Shown: one piece after another, positions 16,960 through 25,871 of the stretch | How the letters are laid out: every line of letters begins with the position of its first letter | Position numbering within the stretch: position 1 is the first letter of the stretch | NCBI RefSeq assembly: GCF_029194005.1 | Contig: NZ_JARFVA010000002.1 | Coordinates: forward strand, 682,001 to 746,000 | Source: Flagellimonas okinawensis | Lineage (GTDB): Bacteria > Bacteroidota > Bacteroidia > Flavobacteriales > Flavobacteriaceae | Length of the DNA stretch: 64,000 nucleotides | Direction of reading: 5' to 3' | Notes under the pieces: model-generated | The model's input: only the letters and a program-made list of their open reading frames with translations | What the model was told of the DNA's origin: nothing | Databases searched by the model: none | Position numbers and translations under genes: made by a program

Positions 16960-18275
16960 TAGTTTGATTTAATTCTCTCGAAAGCCTCCTTTACTGAGGC
17001 ATTTGTTACCGTCTGGTCTTTAAAATAAGTGACCAATTGTTCTTTTTCGGAATCCGTGGCTCCCAACTGGTTCAACATGTTCAACAAGTGCATTTTCATA
17101 TGCCCTTTTTGTATGCCGGTGGTGACCAAGCTGCGAACAGCGGCAAAATTCTGGGCCAATCCAGCTACGGCAATAATCTGCATCAAATGTTTTGCTGATG
17201 GATTTTGTAATATTTCCAGTGCCAATTTTACCAATGGGTGCAAGGTCGTCAGGCCGCCTACGGTTCCGAGGGCTAATGGGATTTCTATCCAAAACCTAAA
17301 AGTGCCATTCTCTATTTTGGCATGTGTCAGACTGGAATATTGTCCGTCTTTGGCAGCATAGGCATGCACACCGGCTTCAACCGCTCTAAAATCATTGCCT
17401 GTGGCAAGTACCACCGCATCAATTCCGTTCATAATGCCCTTGTTGTGGGTGACGGCCCTAAAGGGTTCCACCTTGGCTATGTTGACTGCCTGAACAAACT
17501 TTTCAGCAAATTCGGTGGCAGGCATATCGGTATCGCCCAATTCCGAAATGGGACAACTAACCTCCGCCTTGACCAAACAATTGGGCACATAGTTGGACAA
17601 GATACTCATTACAATTTCTATATTTTTCTCTTCCTCGGTGAAGGTATCGTGAGTAAGAGCCAACTCTTTAAAGGTCTTTGCAAACTGTTCCAAACAGGAG
17701 TTGATAAAATTCGCTCCCATGGCATCCAATGTCTCAAAAGTGCAATGGAGTTGGTAATAGCCTTCAATTTTATCGGATAAATCGCGTAGTTCTATAGCAT
17801 TGATGCCCCCGCCACGCTCTTCCATGCTCTGGGTTATCGTGCCAACGCTTTTGATCAGCTCTTTTTTTGTAGAAACAAAGAAATCCGATAGCTTTTTCTT
17901 GTCACCTTTAAATACAAAATGCACTTGACCTACTTTTTCAGTGCCAATGATCTCAGCTTTAAATCCTCCGCGTTCCAACCAAAACTTTGCCGCCTTGCTC
18001 GCCGCTGCTACAACGGAACTTTCCTCAATGGCCATAGGTATGGCAAAGAGCTCATCGTTGATCTTAAAATTTGGCGCTATGGCAAATGGCAGATAGTAGT
18101 TGGATACGGTGTTCTCGATAAACTCATCATGTAGTTTCTGTACCTCGGGATCCGTGCTCCAGTACTGTTCCAAAAGTTCTTTGGTGGCTTTGGGGTCCTT
18201 GGTACAATTCGAGGCTATCCAATCAATTTTTTGGGTTTTGGTAAGTTTGGAAAATCCTTCAACGGGAGTGTTCAT
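16959..18275 (-). CDS. mvaA: Hydroxymethylglutaryl-CoA reductase, class II (degradative type)
   Basis: A 438-residue class II HMG-CoA reductase. Seen: the substrate-loop glutamate in AIEESSVVAAASKAA, the cofactor-binding LDAMGAN, the catalytic lysine and aspartate region THNKGIMNGIDAVVLATGND, GTVGGLTTLHP, and the C-terminal catalytic histidine segment QKGHMKMHLLN. The family name 'degradative' comes from Pseudomonas; in Bacteroidota it is taken to make mevalonate for isoprenoids, menaquinone and carotenoids. It leads a two-gene unit with the GYDIA kinase, driven by a TATATTTG box 20 bases upstream of the ATG. Confidence 0.93.
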   Translation of the reverse strand: MNTPVEGFSKLTKTQKIDWIASNCTKDPKATKELLEQYWSTDPEVQKLHDEFIENTVSNYYLPFAIAPNFKINDELFAIPMAIEESSVVAAASKAAKFWLERGGFKAEIIGTEKVGQVHFVFKGDKKKLSDFFVSTKKELIKSVGTITQSMEERGGGINAIELRDLSDKIEGYYQLHCTFETLDAMGANFINSCLEQFAKTFKELALTHDTFTEEEKNIEIVMSILSNYVPNCLVKAEVSCPISELGDTDMPATEFAEKFVQAVNIAKVEPFRAVTHNKGIMNGIDAVVLATGNDFRAVEAGVHAYAAKDGQYSSLTHAKIENGTFRFWIEIPLALGTVGGLTTLHPLVKLALEILQNPSAKHLMQIIAVAGLAQNFAAVRSLVTTGIQKGHMKMHLLNMLNQLGATDSEKEQLVTYFKDQTVTNASVKEAFERIKSN

Positions 18276-18294
18276 AAAGCTGGCTTAAAGCATT

Positions 18295-18302
18295 CAAATA
18301 TA
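18295..18302 (-). promoter_or_regulatory. -7 promoter box for mvaA
   Basis: Reverse-strand TATATTTG is a perfect -7 element 20 bases before the mvaA start. No clear TTG is found at the -33 position. Confidence 0.55.
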
Positions 18303-18372
18303 CGGATATTGCCCATTTTGACGAGCCACGTATTTATTTTGAATCCCAACAGCTGTTTCAAAGGTTAAAATT

Positions 18373-18388
18373 TGTTGCAAACGCAACA
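18373..18388. repeat. Short inverted repeat upstream of the DPP gene
   Basis: TGTTGC (18373-18378) and GCAACA (18383-18388) flank AAAC. It has the shape of an operator and lies about 30 bases upstream of a weak -7-like sequence (TAAACTTG, 18418-18425). No regulator can be assigned. Confidence 0.3.
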
Positions 18389-18452
18389 TCAAAATTTATT
18401 TTTCCGATAAATATTAGTAAACTTGGGAGTTTTTAATCAATTTTTTCACTTC

Positions 18453-20612
18453 ATGAACAAACAGTCTTTTCTATTCCTTTTCCTTTTGGGAGTTGTTACT
18501 TTTTCCTCAGCACAAAAGAAAAAAATAACCCTTGAAGAAATTTGGGGAGGAGAGTTCAGGACAGAATACATGGATGTCCTACGATCCATGAACAATGGTA
18601 CACAATATACAATTTTAAATACCGCACGTTCCCCACGTTCCAGCAGCTTGGATAAGTATGACTATGAAACCTTGCAAAAGGTGGAAACCATTGTAGCATC
18701 TTCGGATGCCATACCCTATTTTTCATCCTATTCCTTTAGTGATGATGAGTCCCAAGTACTGTTGGCTACCGAAGTAGAGCCCATTTTTAGGCGTTCACGT
18801 TTGGGGATTTATTATGTATACGACATTGCTTCGAAGGAATTGGTGAAAATCGCAGAGACCAAAATTCAAGAACCTACGCTTTCTCCGGACGGTAGCAAAG
18901 TGGCTTATGTTTTGGATAATAATTTATATGTGATGGACCTGGCGGCACGGACTACAAAACAAGTGACCACGGATGGAAGTAAAGGTATCATCATCAATGG
19001 TGTTACCGATTGGGTGTATGAAGAGGAGTTTGGTTTTGTTCGCGCCTTTGAATGGAACAGTGATGGGACCAAAATTGCCTTTCTTCGATTTGATGAGACC
19101 GAAGTCCCTCATTTTTCGATGGATTTTTATGGAACCGGTTTATATCCTTATCAATACGAATTTAAATACCCAAAAGCAGGGGAGAAGAATTCCATAGTTA
19201 CCTTGCATATGTTTGATGTGGCCTCTGGAGCTATATCAGATGTAAATCTGAATGACCCCTATTACATTCCAAGAATAAAATGGATGCACAATCCAAACGA
19301 TTTGAGTGTACAGACCTTGAACAGGCACCAGGACAACTTGAAGCTTTATGCAGTAAATGCAGCGGATAATTCAACCACTGTTTTGTTGGAAGAAACTGAT
19401 GAAGCTTATGTGGATATTGATGATGACCTTACCTTTTTGGACGATGACAGCTTTATCTGGTCAAGCGAGGCGGATGGCTACAACCATTTGTATTTGTACG
19501 GTAGAAACGGAAAACTGAAAAATCAGATTACCGAAGGCCCTTGGGAAGTGACCCGCTATTATGGTTACGATCAAAAACATGACCGTATTTTTTATCAGTC
19601 CGTAGAAAATGGATCCATTAACCGGGGGGTGTACAGTGTTTCCACTAAAGGAAAACGCAAAAAAGCTTTATCAGTAGAAGAAGGAACAAATTCAGCGGCT
19701 TTCAGCACAGATTTCACCTATTACATCAACACCTATTCCAGTGCCACCACGCCATATAGATTCACCTTGCACGAGGCATCAAATGGTAAATTGGTCAAAG
19801 AGATAAAAGACAACTCAGCTTTGTTGAACAAATTGGACGGTTACGAAATAGCCCCAAAAGAGTTTTCCACCATTAATGTGAATGGGTATGATCTTAATAT
19901 GTATATGATCAAACCTGTGGATTTTGATCCCAATAAAAAATATCCACTCTTTATGTTTCAATATAGTGGTCCAGGATCTCAGCAAGTATCCAATTCTTGG
20001 ATCGGTAGCAACGATTATTGGCACCAACTTTTGGCATCCGAAGGTTACATTGTGGCCTGTGTAGATGGCAGGGGAACAGGGTTAAAAGGTCGTGACTTTA
20101 AAAAGTTGACCCAAAAGGAATTGGGAAAATATGAAGTGGAAGATCAGATAGCGGCTGCTCAACAATTGAGCGAGCTTTCCTATATTGATGAGAACAGAAC
20201 TGGAATTTGGGGATGGAGTTACGGTGGTTTTATGTCCACCAACTGCTTGCTTAAGGGTAATGATACTTTTGAAATGGCCATTGCCGTAGCGCCTGTAACT
20301 TCTTGGCGTTTTTACGATACAATTTATACCGAGCGCTACATGCAGACACCGCAGGAAAACCCTACTGGCTACGATGACAACTCTCCTTTTAACTATCCAG
20401 AATTGTTGAAAGGTAAATATTTGTTGGTCCACGGTTCGGGAGATGACAATGTGCACGTGCAGAATACCATGCGAATGATCGAAGCTTTGGTTCAGGCCAA
20501 TAAACAATTTGATTGGGCTATTTATCCCGATAAAAACCATGGGATTTATGGAGGCAATACTAGATTGCACTTATATACCAAAATGACCAACTTTGTTAAA
20601 GAAAATCTTTAG
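18453..20612 (+). CDS. S9 family peptidase, dipeptidyl-peptidase IV type
   Basis: About 719 residues with a signal peptide ending FSSAQ, a DPPIV_N beta-propeller region (about 90-450; LSPDGSKVAYV, WVYEEEFGFVRAFEW, SWSPDG-like repeats) and a C-terminal alpha/beta hydrolase domain. The nucleophile is Ser589 in GWSYGG, with the catalytic histidine in DKNHGIYGG and an aspartate in GSGDDNVH. The propeller holds the substrate-binding EE motif (YEEEFG). It removes N-terminal dipeptides from peptides in the periplasm. The start is the ATG at 18453. It is followed after 22 bases by a peptide transporter, so released dipeptides are probably imported directly. Confidence 0.92.
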   Translation: MNKQSFLFLFLLGVVTFSSAQKKKITLEEIWGGEFRTEYMDVLRSMNNGTQYTILNTARSPRSSSLDKYDYETLQKVETIVASSDAIPYFSSYSFSDDESQVLLATEVEPIFRRSRLGIYYVYDIASKELVKIAETKIQEPTLSPDGSKVAYVLDNNLYVMDLAARTTKQVTTDGSKGIIINGVTDWVYEEEFGFVRAFEWNSDGTKIAFLRFDETEVPHFSMDFYGTGLYPYQYEFKYPKAGEKNSIVTLHMFDVASGAISDVNLNDPYYIPRIKWMHNPNDLSVQTLNRHQDNLKLYAVNAADNSTTVLLEETDEAYVDIDDDLTFLDDDSFIWSSEADGYNHLYLYGRNGKLKNQITEGPWEVTRYYGYDQKHDRIFYQSVENGSINRGVYSVSTKGKRKKALSVEEGTNSAAFSTDFTYYINTYSSATTPYRFTLHEASNGKLVKEIKDNSALLNKLDGYEIAPKEFSTINVNGYDLNMYMIKPVDFDPNKKYPLFMFQYSGPGSQQVSNSWIGSNDYWHQLLASEGYIVACVDGRGTGLKGRDFKKLTQKELGKYEVEDQIAAAQQLSELSYIDENRTGIWGWSYGGFMSTNCLLKGNDTFEMAIAVAPVTSWRFYDTIYTERYMQTPQENPTGYDDNSPFNYPELLKGKYLLVHGSGDDNVHVQNTMRMIEALVQANKQFDWAIYPDKNHGIYGGNTRLHLYTKMTNFVKENL

Positions 20613-20634
20613 AATTTAAACCAACACATCCGTT

Positions 20635-22170
20635 ATGTCAGAAGTATCCAGACCAGAAAGCGAAAAACAGTTATTTGGGCACCCAAGAGGATTGTTTTAC
20701 CTCTTTTTTGCAGAGCTATGGGAGCGTTTCAGTTTTTATGGAATGCGAGCTTTGCTTACCCTTTATATGGTGGAGGTAATATTCGCCGCCTTAATGGAGC
20801 GAGATTACGCTACCGCAGCAGTTTATTCTTCATATGGTTCATTGGTATATGCTTCAACGGTTATCGGAGGTCGAATTTCCGATAGTATTCTGGGAATGCG
20901 CCGATCTATATTTTTAGGAGGCATTTTAATGTCCTTGGGGCATTTTGTCCTGGCCATTGAAAATCATATCACCTTTTTTCTGGCACTTTCACTTATCATA
21001 GCCGGAAACGGTTTCTTTAAACCGAATATCTCAACTTTTGTTGGCTCATTGTATAAGGATGGAGACCCTAGAAAGGATTCCGGGTTTACTATTTTTTACA
21101 TGGGAATCAACATTGGCGGATGGGTGGCACCCTTGCTCTGTGGTTTTTTGGCAGCCAAATACGGGTGGCACTATGGTTTTGGGCTAGCAGGAATTGGAAT
21201 GCTTACCGGCTTGCTAGTTTTTTGGAGCGGCATTAAAAAAGGAGTTTTTGGGGATAAGGGCTTGCCACCGGAAAATGGCAACATAGAAAAAAAGGTACTG
21301 GGACTAAAACAAGGCATATTGGTGCCGGTTTTGGCATTTGCTTCAGTACCGGTTATTGCTTATTTGCTTTCAGCGTACAAGGCATTGGGGGTAGAAGGGA
21401 CCTTTTTTGGGGATCAGAATATTGTAAACGTTATTTTTAAATTGATAGGTATCTCCATCTTATTGTACTTGGGGTATATTATGTTCAAAGCTACTGTGGA
21501 AGAGCGTAAAAAACTCTTTGTTGCTGTTTTGATCACCTTTTTTATGACAATTTTCTGGGGATTCCATGAACTTTCGGGTAGTGTGATTACACTTTTTGCA
21601 GCTCGAAACGTTGATTTGGAGGGGATCATGTCAGCCTCTCAGACAAATTCTTTGAACTCCATGTGGATCATTATTTTGGCCATTCCGATCTCTTTAATGT
21701 GGCAATGGCTTTCCAAAAAGAAGCTTAATCCAAGAACACCCTACAAGTTTGGAATGGGACTATTGTTTGCGGGTATCAGTTTTTACGCATTGGCCATTAG
21801 TGGTGCGAGTGCCAACGAAAACGGATTTGTACCATTCACTTACTTGTTATTAATGTATTTCTTGTTATCGGTAGGTGAGCTGTTCATGTCCCCTGTAGGG
21901 TTATCAAAGATTACCGACCTTTCACCAAAACGAATCGTAGCATTTATGATGGGGGTTTGGTTCCTGTCATCTGCTTTTGCATTTCAGGTAGTTGGTTTTA
22001 TAGGGAAACAATTGGCCATTGAAAGTACCGATGCCGATATAAGTGGTTTTAGTACACTCAACGTTTACACAGATGGCTTTATGTTGATTGCGCAATACTC
22101 TTTGGGTGCTGGGGTTTTGGTTATTTTGGCCTCTCCATTGATCAAAAAATTGATGGGTAATGTCCATTAA
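20635..22170 (+). CDS. Proton-dependent oligopeptide (POT/PTR2) transporter
   Basis: A 511-residue inner-membrane transporter. The N-terminal motif ELWERFSFYGMRALLTLYM is the POT signature ExxERFxYYG that couples proton and peptide, followed by GGRISDSILGMRRSIF and NGFFKPNISTFVGSLY. About 14 membrane helices are expected. It takes up di- and tripeptides with protons. It lies 22 bases after the dipeptidyl peptidase with no terminator between, and a terminator follows it, so the two form an operon for peptide scavenging. Confidence 0.93.
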   Translation: MSEVSRPESEKQLFGHPRGLFYLFFAELWERFSFYGMRALLTLYMVEVIFAALMERDYATAAVYSSYGSLVYASTVIGGRISDSILGMRRSIFLGGILMSLGHFVLAIENHITFFLALSLIIAGNGFFKPNISTFVGSLYKDGDPRKDSGFTIFYMGINIGGWVAPLLCGFLAAKYGWHYGFGLAGIGMLTGLLVFWSGIKKGVFGDKGLPPENGNIEKKVLGLKQGILVPVLAFASVPVIAYLLSAYKALGVEGTFFGDQNIVNVIFKLIGISILLYLGYIMFKATVEERKKLFVAVLITFFMTIFWGFHELSGSVITLFAARNVDLEGIMSASQTNSLNSMWIIILAIPISLMWQWLSKKKLNPRTPYKFGMGLLFAGISFYALAISGASANENGFVPFTYLLLMYFLLSVGELFMSPVGLSKITDLSPKRIVAFMMGVWFLSSAFAFQVVGFIGKQLAIESTDADISGFSTLNVYTDGFMLIAQYSLGAGVLVILASPLIKKLMGNVH

Positions 22171-22178
22171 ACATATTC

Positions 22179-22906
22179 TCAATTTTTAAAAACATAAAAT
22201 CCCTTTTCACCTGTGTAGTGGAAGGGGATTTTTTTTGAGGCGAAAGTTTGTGTCCATATTTCTACTAGTTTGGAAATGATATGCTCCCTAAAGTCGCTGG
22301 CCACACCGAACAATGTTTCAGGGGCATGTACCTTTTTTAAAATTTCATCATATTTTGCCCTAATTTGATGCTGTATTCCCTTTGTTTTGAGATAGTTTTA
22401 TAATCAAATTGGTGAGGGTTTAATGGTGGTCTTATAGTCTTGGGTATACTGTAAATCAAAAACTCTTCATCAACCTTTAACTGCTGTAAAGTAGAATTTG
22501 CCGAAAGACTGAAAAGTAGTTTTCCAGAGGCATGTCGGATATCTGCAGCAATTATCTCCGTCACATACCGGTTCGAAAAGCTATTGGGTTTGAGTAACTC
22601 CCTCACATTTAGGTGCCATACTTTTTCTTGGTCGAAATCGGTTTTTGAATAATGGTCTGTCAATCCACTGCCCATGGATATCCCAACAACAAACACACCC
22701 AAACATACGGTGACGAGCGAAGTGACCACTTCAAAATATGGGAATCCTGTTCTGCGTTGCTTTTTGTTGGCCCAATAAAGAATGGGCATCACAACAAGCG
22801 CAAACAATAGGGCCAAAAGAGGTGCTACATCAAAATAAAAGCCGATACCAATGCCCAAAATAACCCATAAGGTGAGTTTTACGGACACAAAGTTAAGTTG
22901 ATGCAC
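22179..22906 (-). pseudogene. comEC: comEC remnant: N-terminus only, frameshifted
   Basis: The first ~170 codons (from ATG 22906) encode the ComEC/Rec2 N-terminus: three hydrophobic helices, then the DUF4131 soluble region ending PLNPHQFDYKT, where full-length proteins continue with a KQGIxHQI segment. Here the frame runs into KQREYSIKL and stops at 22337. In the next frame the expected sequence resumes as GIQHQIRAKYDEILKK and LFGVASDFREHIISKL, so a one-base change sits near 22377-22385. The resumed frame ends at 22179 after about 20 unrelated residues that overlap the terminator of the POT gene. The competence membrane domain and metallo-beta-lactamase domain (roughly 450-500 residues) are absent. 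It follows the NlpC/P60 gene by one base. Confidence 0.8.
22196..22236 (+). terminator. Terminator after the POT transporter gene
   Basis: Arms 22198-22210 and 22218-22230 pair through 13 positions (two as G-U) around a seven-base loop and are followed by a run of eight T. It lies inside the 3' part of the comEC remnant on the other strand. Confidence 0.75.
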
Positions 22907-22907
22907 T

Positions 22908-23453
22908 TTACAGGATGCGCATGGCCTTTACAAAAGCACTGTTCCAGTATCCTTCCCGTAACGAGGATACCAGCACGCCGCGTGAGGTTGTGGCGTGAAT
23001 AAATTTAATATCGTTTCCATCTACTTCAACCACTAAACCCACGTGATTGATGCGTCTACCTGTTTTACTGGTCTTAAAAAAGAGCAAGTCTCCTTTTTCA
23101 ATATCGTTTACTCTAATTTTATCACCTTCCAAAGCCATTTGGTAGGAAGTCCGTGGAAACATAATGTCGTTTTCCTTTAAGGAAACATAGACCAATCCTG
23201 AGCAGTCCATGCCCTTTTTTGTTGTTCCCCCGTATTTGTAACGAGTTCCTGAAAAAGTTAATGCGGTAGAAATAATGTCGTTTGCTTTAGCATTTTTACG
23301 CCCCTCCTTTTTGGGTTTTGGTTTAGGGGAAGTGTCTGTGTTGGACCCCTCTACCGTAACGGTTCGGGTCTTGCTGTAGGTGCGTCGTTTTTTACCTGGA
23401 CCGCAAGCGGCAATGGTAAAAAGCAACAGTAAGATTATGGTTTTTCGTAACAT
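22908..23453 (-). CDS. NlpC/P60 (C40) peptidoglycan peptidase lipoprotein
   Basis: A 181-residue lipoprotein (lipobox TIAAC, Cys17) with a basic linker (PKPKPKKEGRKNAK) and a C-terminal NlpC/P60 domain. The catalytic cysteine is in DCSGLVYVS and the histidine in NHVGLVVEV; the segment RYKYGGTTKKGMDCSG is typical of this clan. It should cut the D-Glu-mDAP or similar bond in cell-wall stem peptides. The gene lies between lpxB and comEC, the usual flavobacterial order. Confidence 0.9.
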   Translation of the reverse strand: MLRKTIILLLLFTIAACGPGKKRRTYSKTRTVTVEGSNTDTSPKPKPKKEGRKNAKANDIISTALTFSGTRYKYGGTTKKGMDCSGLVYVSLKENDIMFPRTSYQMALEGDKIRVNDIEKGDLLFFKTSKTGRRINHVGLVVEVDGNDIKFIHATTSRGVLVSSLREGYWNSAFVKAMRIL

Positions 23454-23486
23454 CCAAGAATAGATTTACTTTCTTGGAAGATAAAA

Positions 23487-24599
23487 CTACGCATTTTTCA
23501 CAATTAATTGGGCTGCCAATTGACTGGCACCTTTTCCACCCAATTTTTCCTTGAGCAGTTTATAGTCGGATAACATCCGCTCCCGGTTGGGTCCATCCAC
23601 AATTTTTGAAAGCTCTACTTTAAGTTTTTTTGTAGTCAAATCATTCTGAATCAATTCTTTGACAACTTCACGTTTCATGATCAAGTTCACCAATGAAATA
23701 TAATCCAGCGTGATGATGCGCTTCGCAATTTGATAGGAAATCCAATTTCCTTTGTAGCATACCACTTGAGGGATGCCAAAAAGAGCGGTTTCCAAAGTGG
23801 CCGTTCCACTGGTCACCATAGCGGCGTGCGAATGCTTTAAAAGCGTATAGGTTTTGTTGGATACATATTCCACCTTGTCCCCTTTAAGGAACGGAGTATA
23901 AAAATCATTGGGAAGACTAGGGGCACCAGCAATTACGAATTGATAATCCGGAAAATCCTTTTTTACCGATAGCATTACATCCAACATCTTTTGAACTTCT
24001 TGTTTTCGGCTCCCGGGCAACAAGGCGATAATGGGTTTATTTGGATCTAGGCCATTTTCTTGCCGGAACGTTTCATTATCCTGAAGAGGGGTGTTTTCAA
24101 TAGCATCGATCAAAGGGTGGCCTACAAACTGAACTGGAAAGCCATGTTTTTTCTCATAAAAATCCTTTTCAAAAGGGAGGATTACGTACATATTATCGAT
24201 ATCCCTCTTGATTTTTTTGATTCTACCCTCGCGGGATGCCCAAATCTGAGGGGAGATGTAATAATTGGTTTTGAAACCATTTTCTTTGGCCCACTTTGCG
24301 ATTCTAAGATTGAATCCTGAGAAATCAATAAAAATAATCTGATCGGGGTTGAACTTTTGGATGTCTTCCTTACAATATGAAATGTTTTTGAAGATGGTGG
24401 GAATGTTCATCAGAACCTCCAAAAAGCCCATAAAGGCCATATCCTTGTAATGTTTGGCCAGTTCGCCTCCAGCTTGCTGCATCAAATCACCGCCCCAACA
24501 CCGAATCTCGGCTGATGTATCCTCTTTTTTTAGCGCCTTGATCAAATTGGAACCGTGCAGGTCTCCCGATGCTTCGCCAGCTATAATGTAGTATTTCAT
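23487..24599 (-). CDS. lpxB: Lipid-A-disaccharide synthase
   Basis: A 370-residue glycosyltransferase family 19 enzyme that joins 2,3-diacylglucosamine-1-phosphate to UDP-2,3-diacylglucosamine in lipid A synthesis at the inner membrane. Seen: AGEASGDLHGSNLI at the N-terminus, IDFSGFNLRIAKWAK, YYISPQIWASREGR, the ALLPGSRKQEV nucleotide-sugar motif and VTSGTATLETALFGIPQVVCYK near the acceptor site. Length is normal. It sits between a small membrane protein gene and the NlpC/P60 gene in the surE-comEC reverse cluster. Confidence 0.95.
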   Translation of the reverse strand: MKYYIIAGEASGDLHGSNLIKALKKEDTSAEIRCWGGDLMQQAGGELAKHYKDMAFMGFLEVLMNIPTIFKNISYCKEDIQKFNPDQIIFIDFSGFNLRIAKWAKENGFKTNYYISPQIWASREGRIKKIKRDIDNMYVILPFEKDFYEKKHGFPVQFVGHPLIDAIENTPLQDNETFRQENGLDPNKPIIALLPGSRKQEVQKMLDVMLSVKKDFPDYQFVIAGAPSLPNDFYTPFLKGDKVEYVSNKTYTLLKHSHAAMVTSGTATLETALFGIPQVVCYKGNWISYQIAKRIITLDYISLVNLIMKREVVKELIQNDLTTKKLKVELSKIVDGPNRERMLSDYKLLKEKLGGKGASQLAAQLIVKNA

Positions 24600-24613
24600 T
24601 TTACTGTACTATA

Positions 24614-24901
24614 CTATGACATTACTTTATAAAGCAGAATTACCAAAGCCGTTACCAAGGTTGCCAGCATAACACCCTTGGCCCTTTGGTCTCTTTTAAT
24701 TCTCAAGAACCCAAAAAAAGCTACCAAGTTCAAAATGGCTCCCAAAGCCAATAAGCTCCCTATATGTCCTTGTTCTACCGCAGCATTAAAGGTTTCAACA
24801 ATACCCAAATCTGAAAAAAGCAGAATGTAAAGTAATGTGCCAAATGTGTTTGCAATTAGTCCAACTATAAATCCTATGATGATTTCTTTTCTATTCTTCA
24901 T
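24614..24901 (-). CDS. Three-helix membrane protein, uncharacterised
   Basis: A 95-residue integral membrane protein with three hydrophobic segments (IIIGFIVGLIANTFGTLLYILLF, IGSLLALGAILNLVAFFGFL, VMLATLVTALVILLYKVM). No family function known. Its start overlaps the end of surE by 11 bases and it precedes lpxB by 14 bases, so it is part of that operon. Confidence 0.75.
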   Translation of the reverse strand: MKNRKEIIIGFIVGLIANTFGTLLYILLFSDLGIVETFNAAVEQGHIGSLLALGAILNLVAFFGFLRIKRDQRAKGVMLATLVTALVILLYKVMS

Positions 24902-25670
24902 TTAAGTTCCAGTTGTTAATTTGTGGTATGGCGTGGTGCGCAGTAAGGTCGAATTGCGTGGGAACAACAGAAATATAACCCTGATCCAGAGCCCACTCAT
25001 CAGTATCCTGGCCTTTGTCCAAAAGTTCAAATTCCCCTGTAAGCCAATAATAATTTTTACCAGATGGACTTGTGCGCTTATCAAACTCCTCTTTCCAATT
25101 ACCGCGTGCTTGTCTGCATATTTTTATCCCCTTTGGTTCTTGTTCCGTTTTGGGTATGTTGACGTTTAGCACGGTTCCTTTCGGAATCCCATTCATCAGC
25201 GCTTCGGAAACAATTTTTTTGATCGATGGTAAAGCGGGTTCAAAATTGGCATCCCAAGAATAGTCGCATAGAGAAAATCCTATTGCCGGAATTCCTTCAA
25301 TACCTGCCTCAATGGCAGCACTCATGGTTCCGGAATATATCACATTGATGGAAGAATTAGATCCATGGTTGATACCGCTGACACAAATGTCGGGACGCCT
25401 GTCCAAAATTACGCGGAGTGCTAGTTTCACGCAATCTGCAGGGGTTCCACTGCAGCTATATTCACTGGGAGCTCCCTCTTTGTGGTCCACCACTACCTTT
25501 TTGGAAAACAAAGTGCTATCCACTGTAATGGCGTGTCCCATACCGCTTTGCGGACTATCCGGAGCCACCACGACCACATCCCCAAGCTCTTTCATGGTTC
25601 GGATAAGGGCCCTAAGGCCTGGTGCCGTAATACCATCATCGTTGGTGACCAAAATAAGTGGTTTTTCCAT
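24891..25670 (-). CDS. surE: 5'/3'-nucleotidase SurE
   Basis: A 259-residue metal-dependent nucleotidase. The metal-binding N-terminus LVTNDDGITAPG, the active-site loop SGINHGSNSS and GTPADCVKLAL are all present. It hydrolyses nucleoside monophosphates and is linked to stationary-phase survival. The ATG at 25670 (MEKPLILVTNDDG) fits the family start; a further ATG (25706) adds an unlikely 12 residues. First gene of the reverse surE, membrane protein, lpxB, C40, comEC-remnant cluster. Confidence 0.94.
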   Translation of the reverse strand: MEKPLILVTNDDGITAPGLRALIRTMKELGDVVVVAPDSPQSGMGHAITVDSTLFSKKVVVDHKEGAPSEYSCSGTPADCVKLALRVILDRRPDICVSGINHGSNSSINVIYSGTMSAAIEAGIEGIPAIGFSLCDYSWDANFEPALPSIKKIVSEALMNGIPKGTVLNVNIPKTEQEPKGIKICRQARGNWKEEFDKRTSPSGKNYYWLTGEFELLDKGQDTDEWALDQGYISVVPTQFDLTAHHAIPQINNWNLNEE

Positions 25671-25871
25671 ACAGGATAATTTAAGGCATAAAAATACGTT
25701 TTTCATAAGGATATGAAGCCTTGGGCGTTTAACAAAAAATTAAATCCAGCGATCAGGACTGGCACGGTTTTTTCTGTATCTTAGGGAATTCATACAATTA
25801 GAAACGGCGGATGATGTAACGAAGATTTGACTGTATGAGGTCAGATTATTTCGCTCCAGAAAAATCACATT

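Noticed and set aside
17322..17780. A 152-codon forward frame opposite HMG-CoA reductase
   Set aside because: Shadow of a strongly conserved enzyme with all catalytic motifs.
25760..25776. TGGCACG before the S41 protease as a sigma-54 promoter
   Set aside because: No GC or TTGC at the -12 distance and the spacing differs from the groS element.
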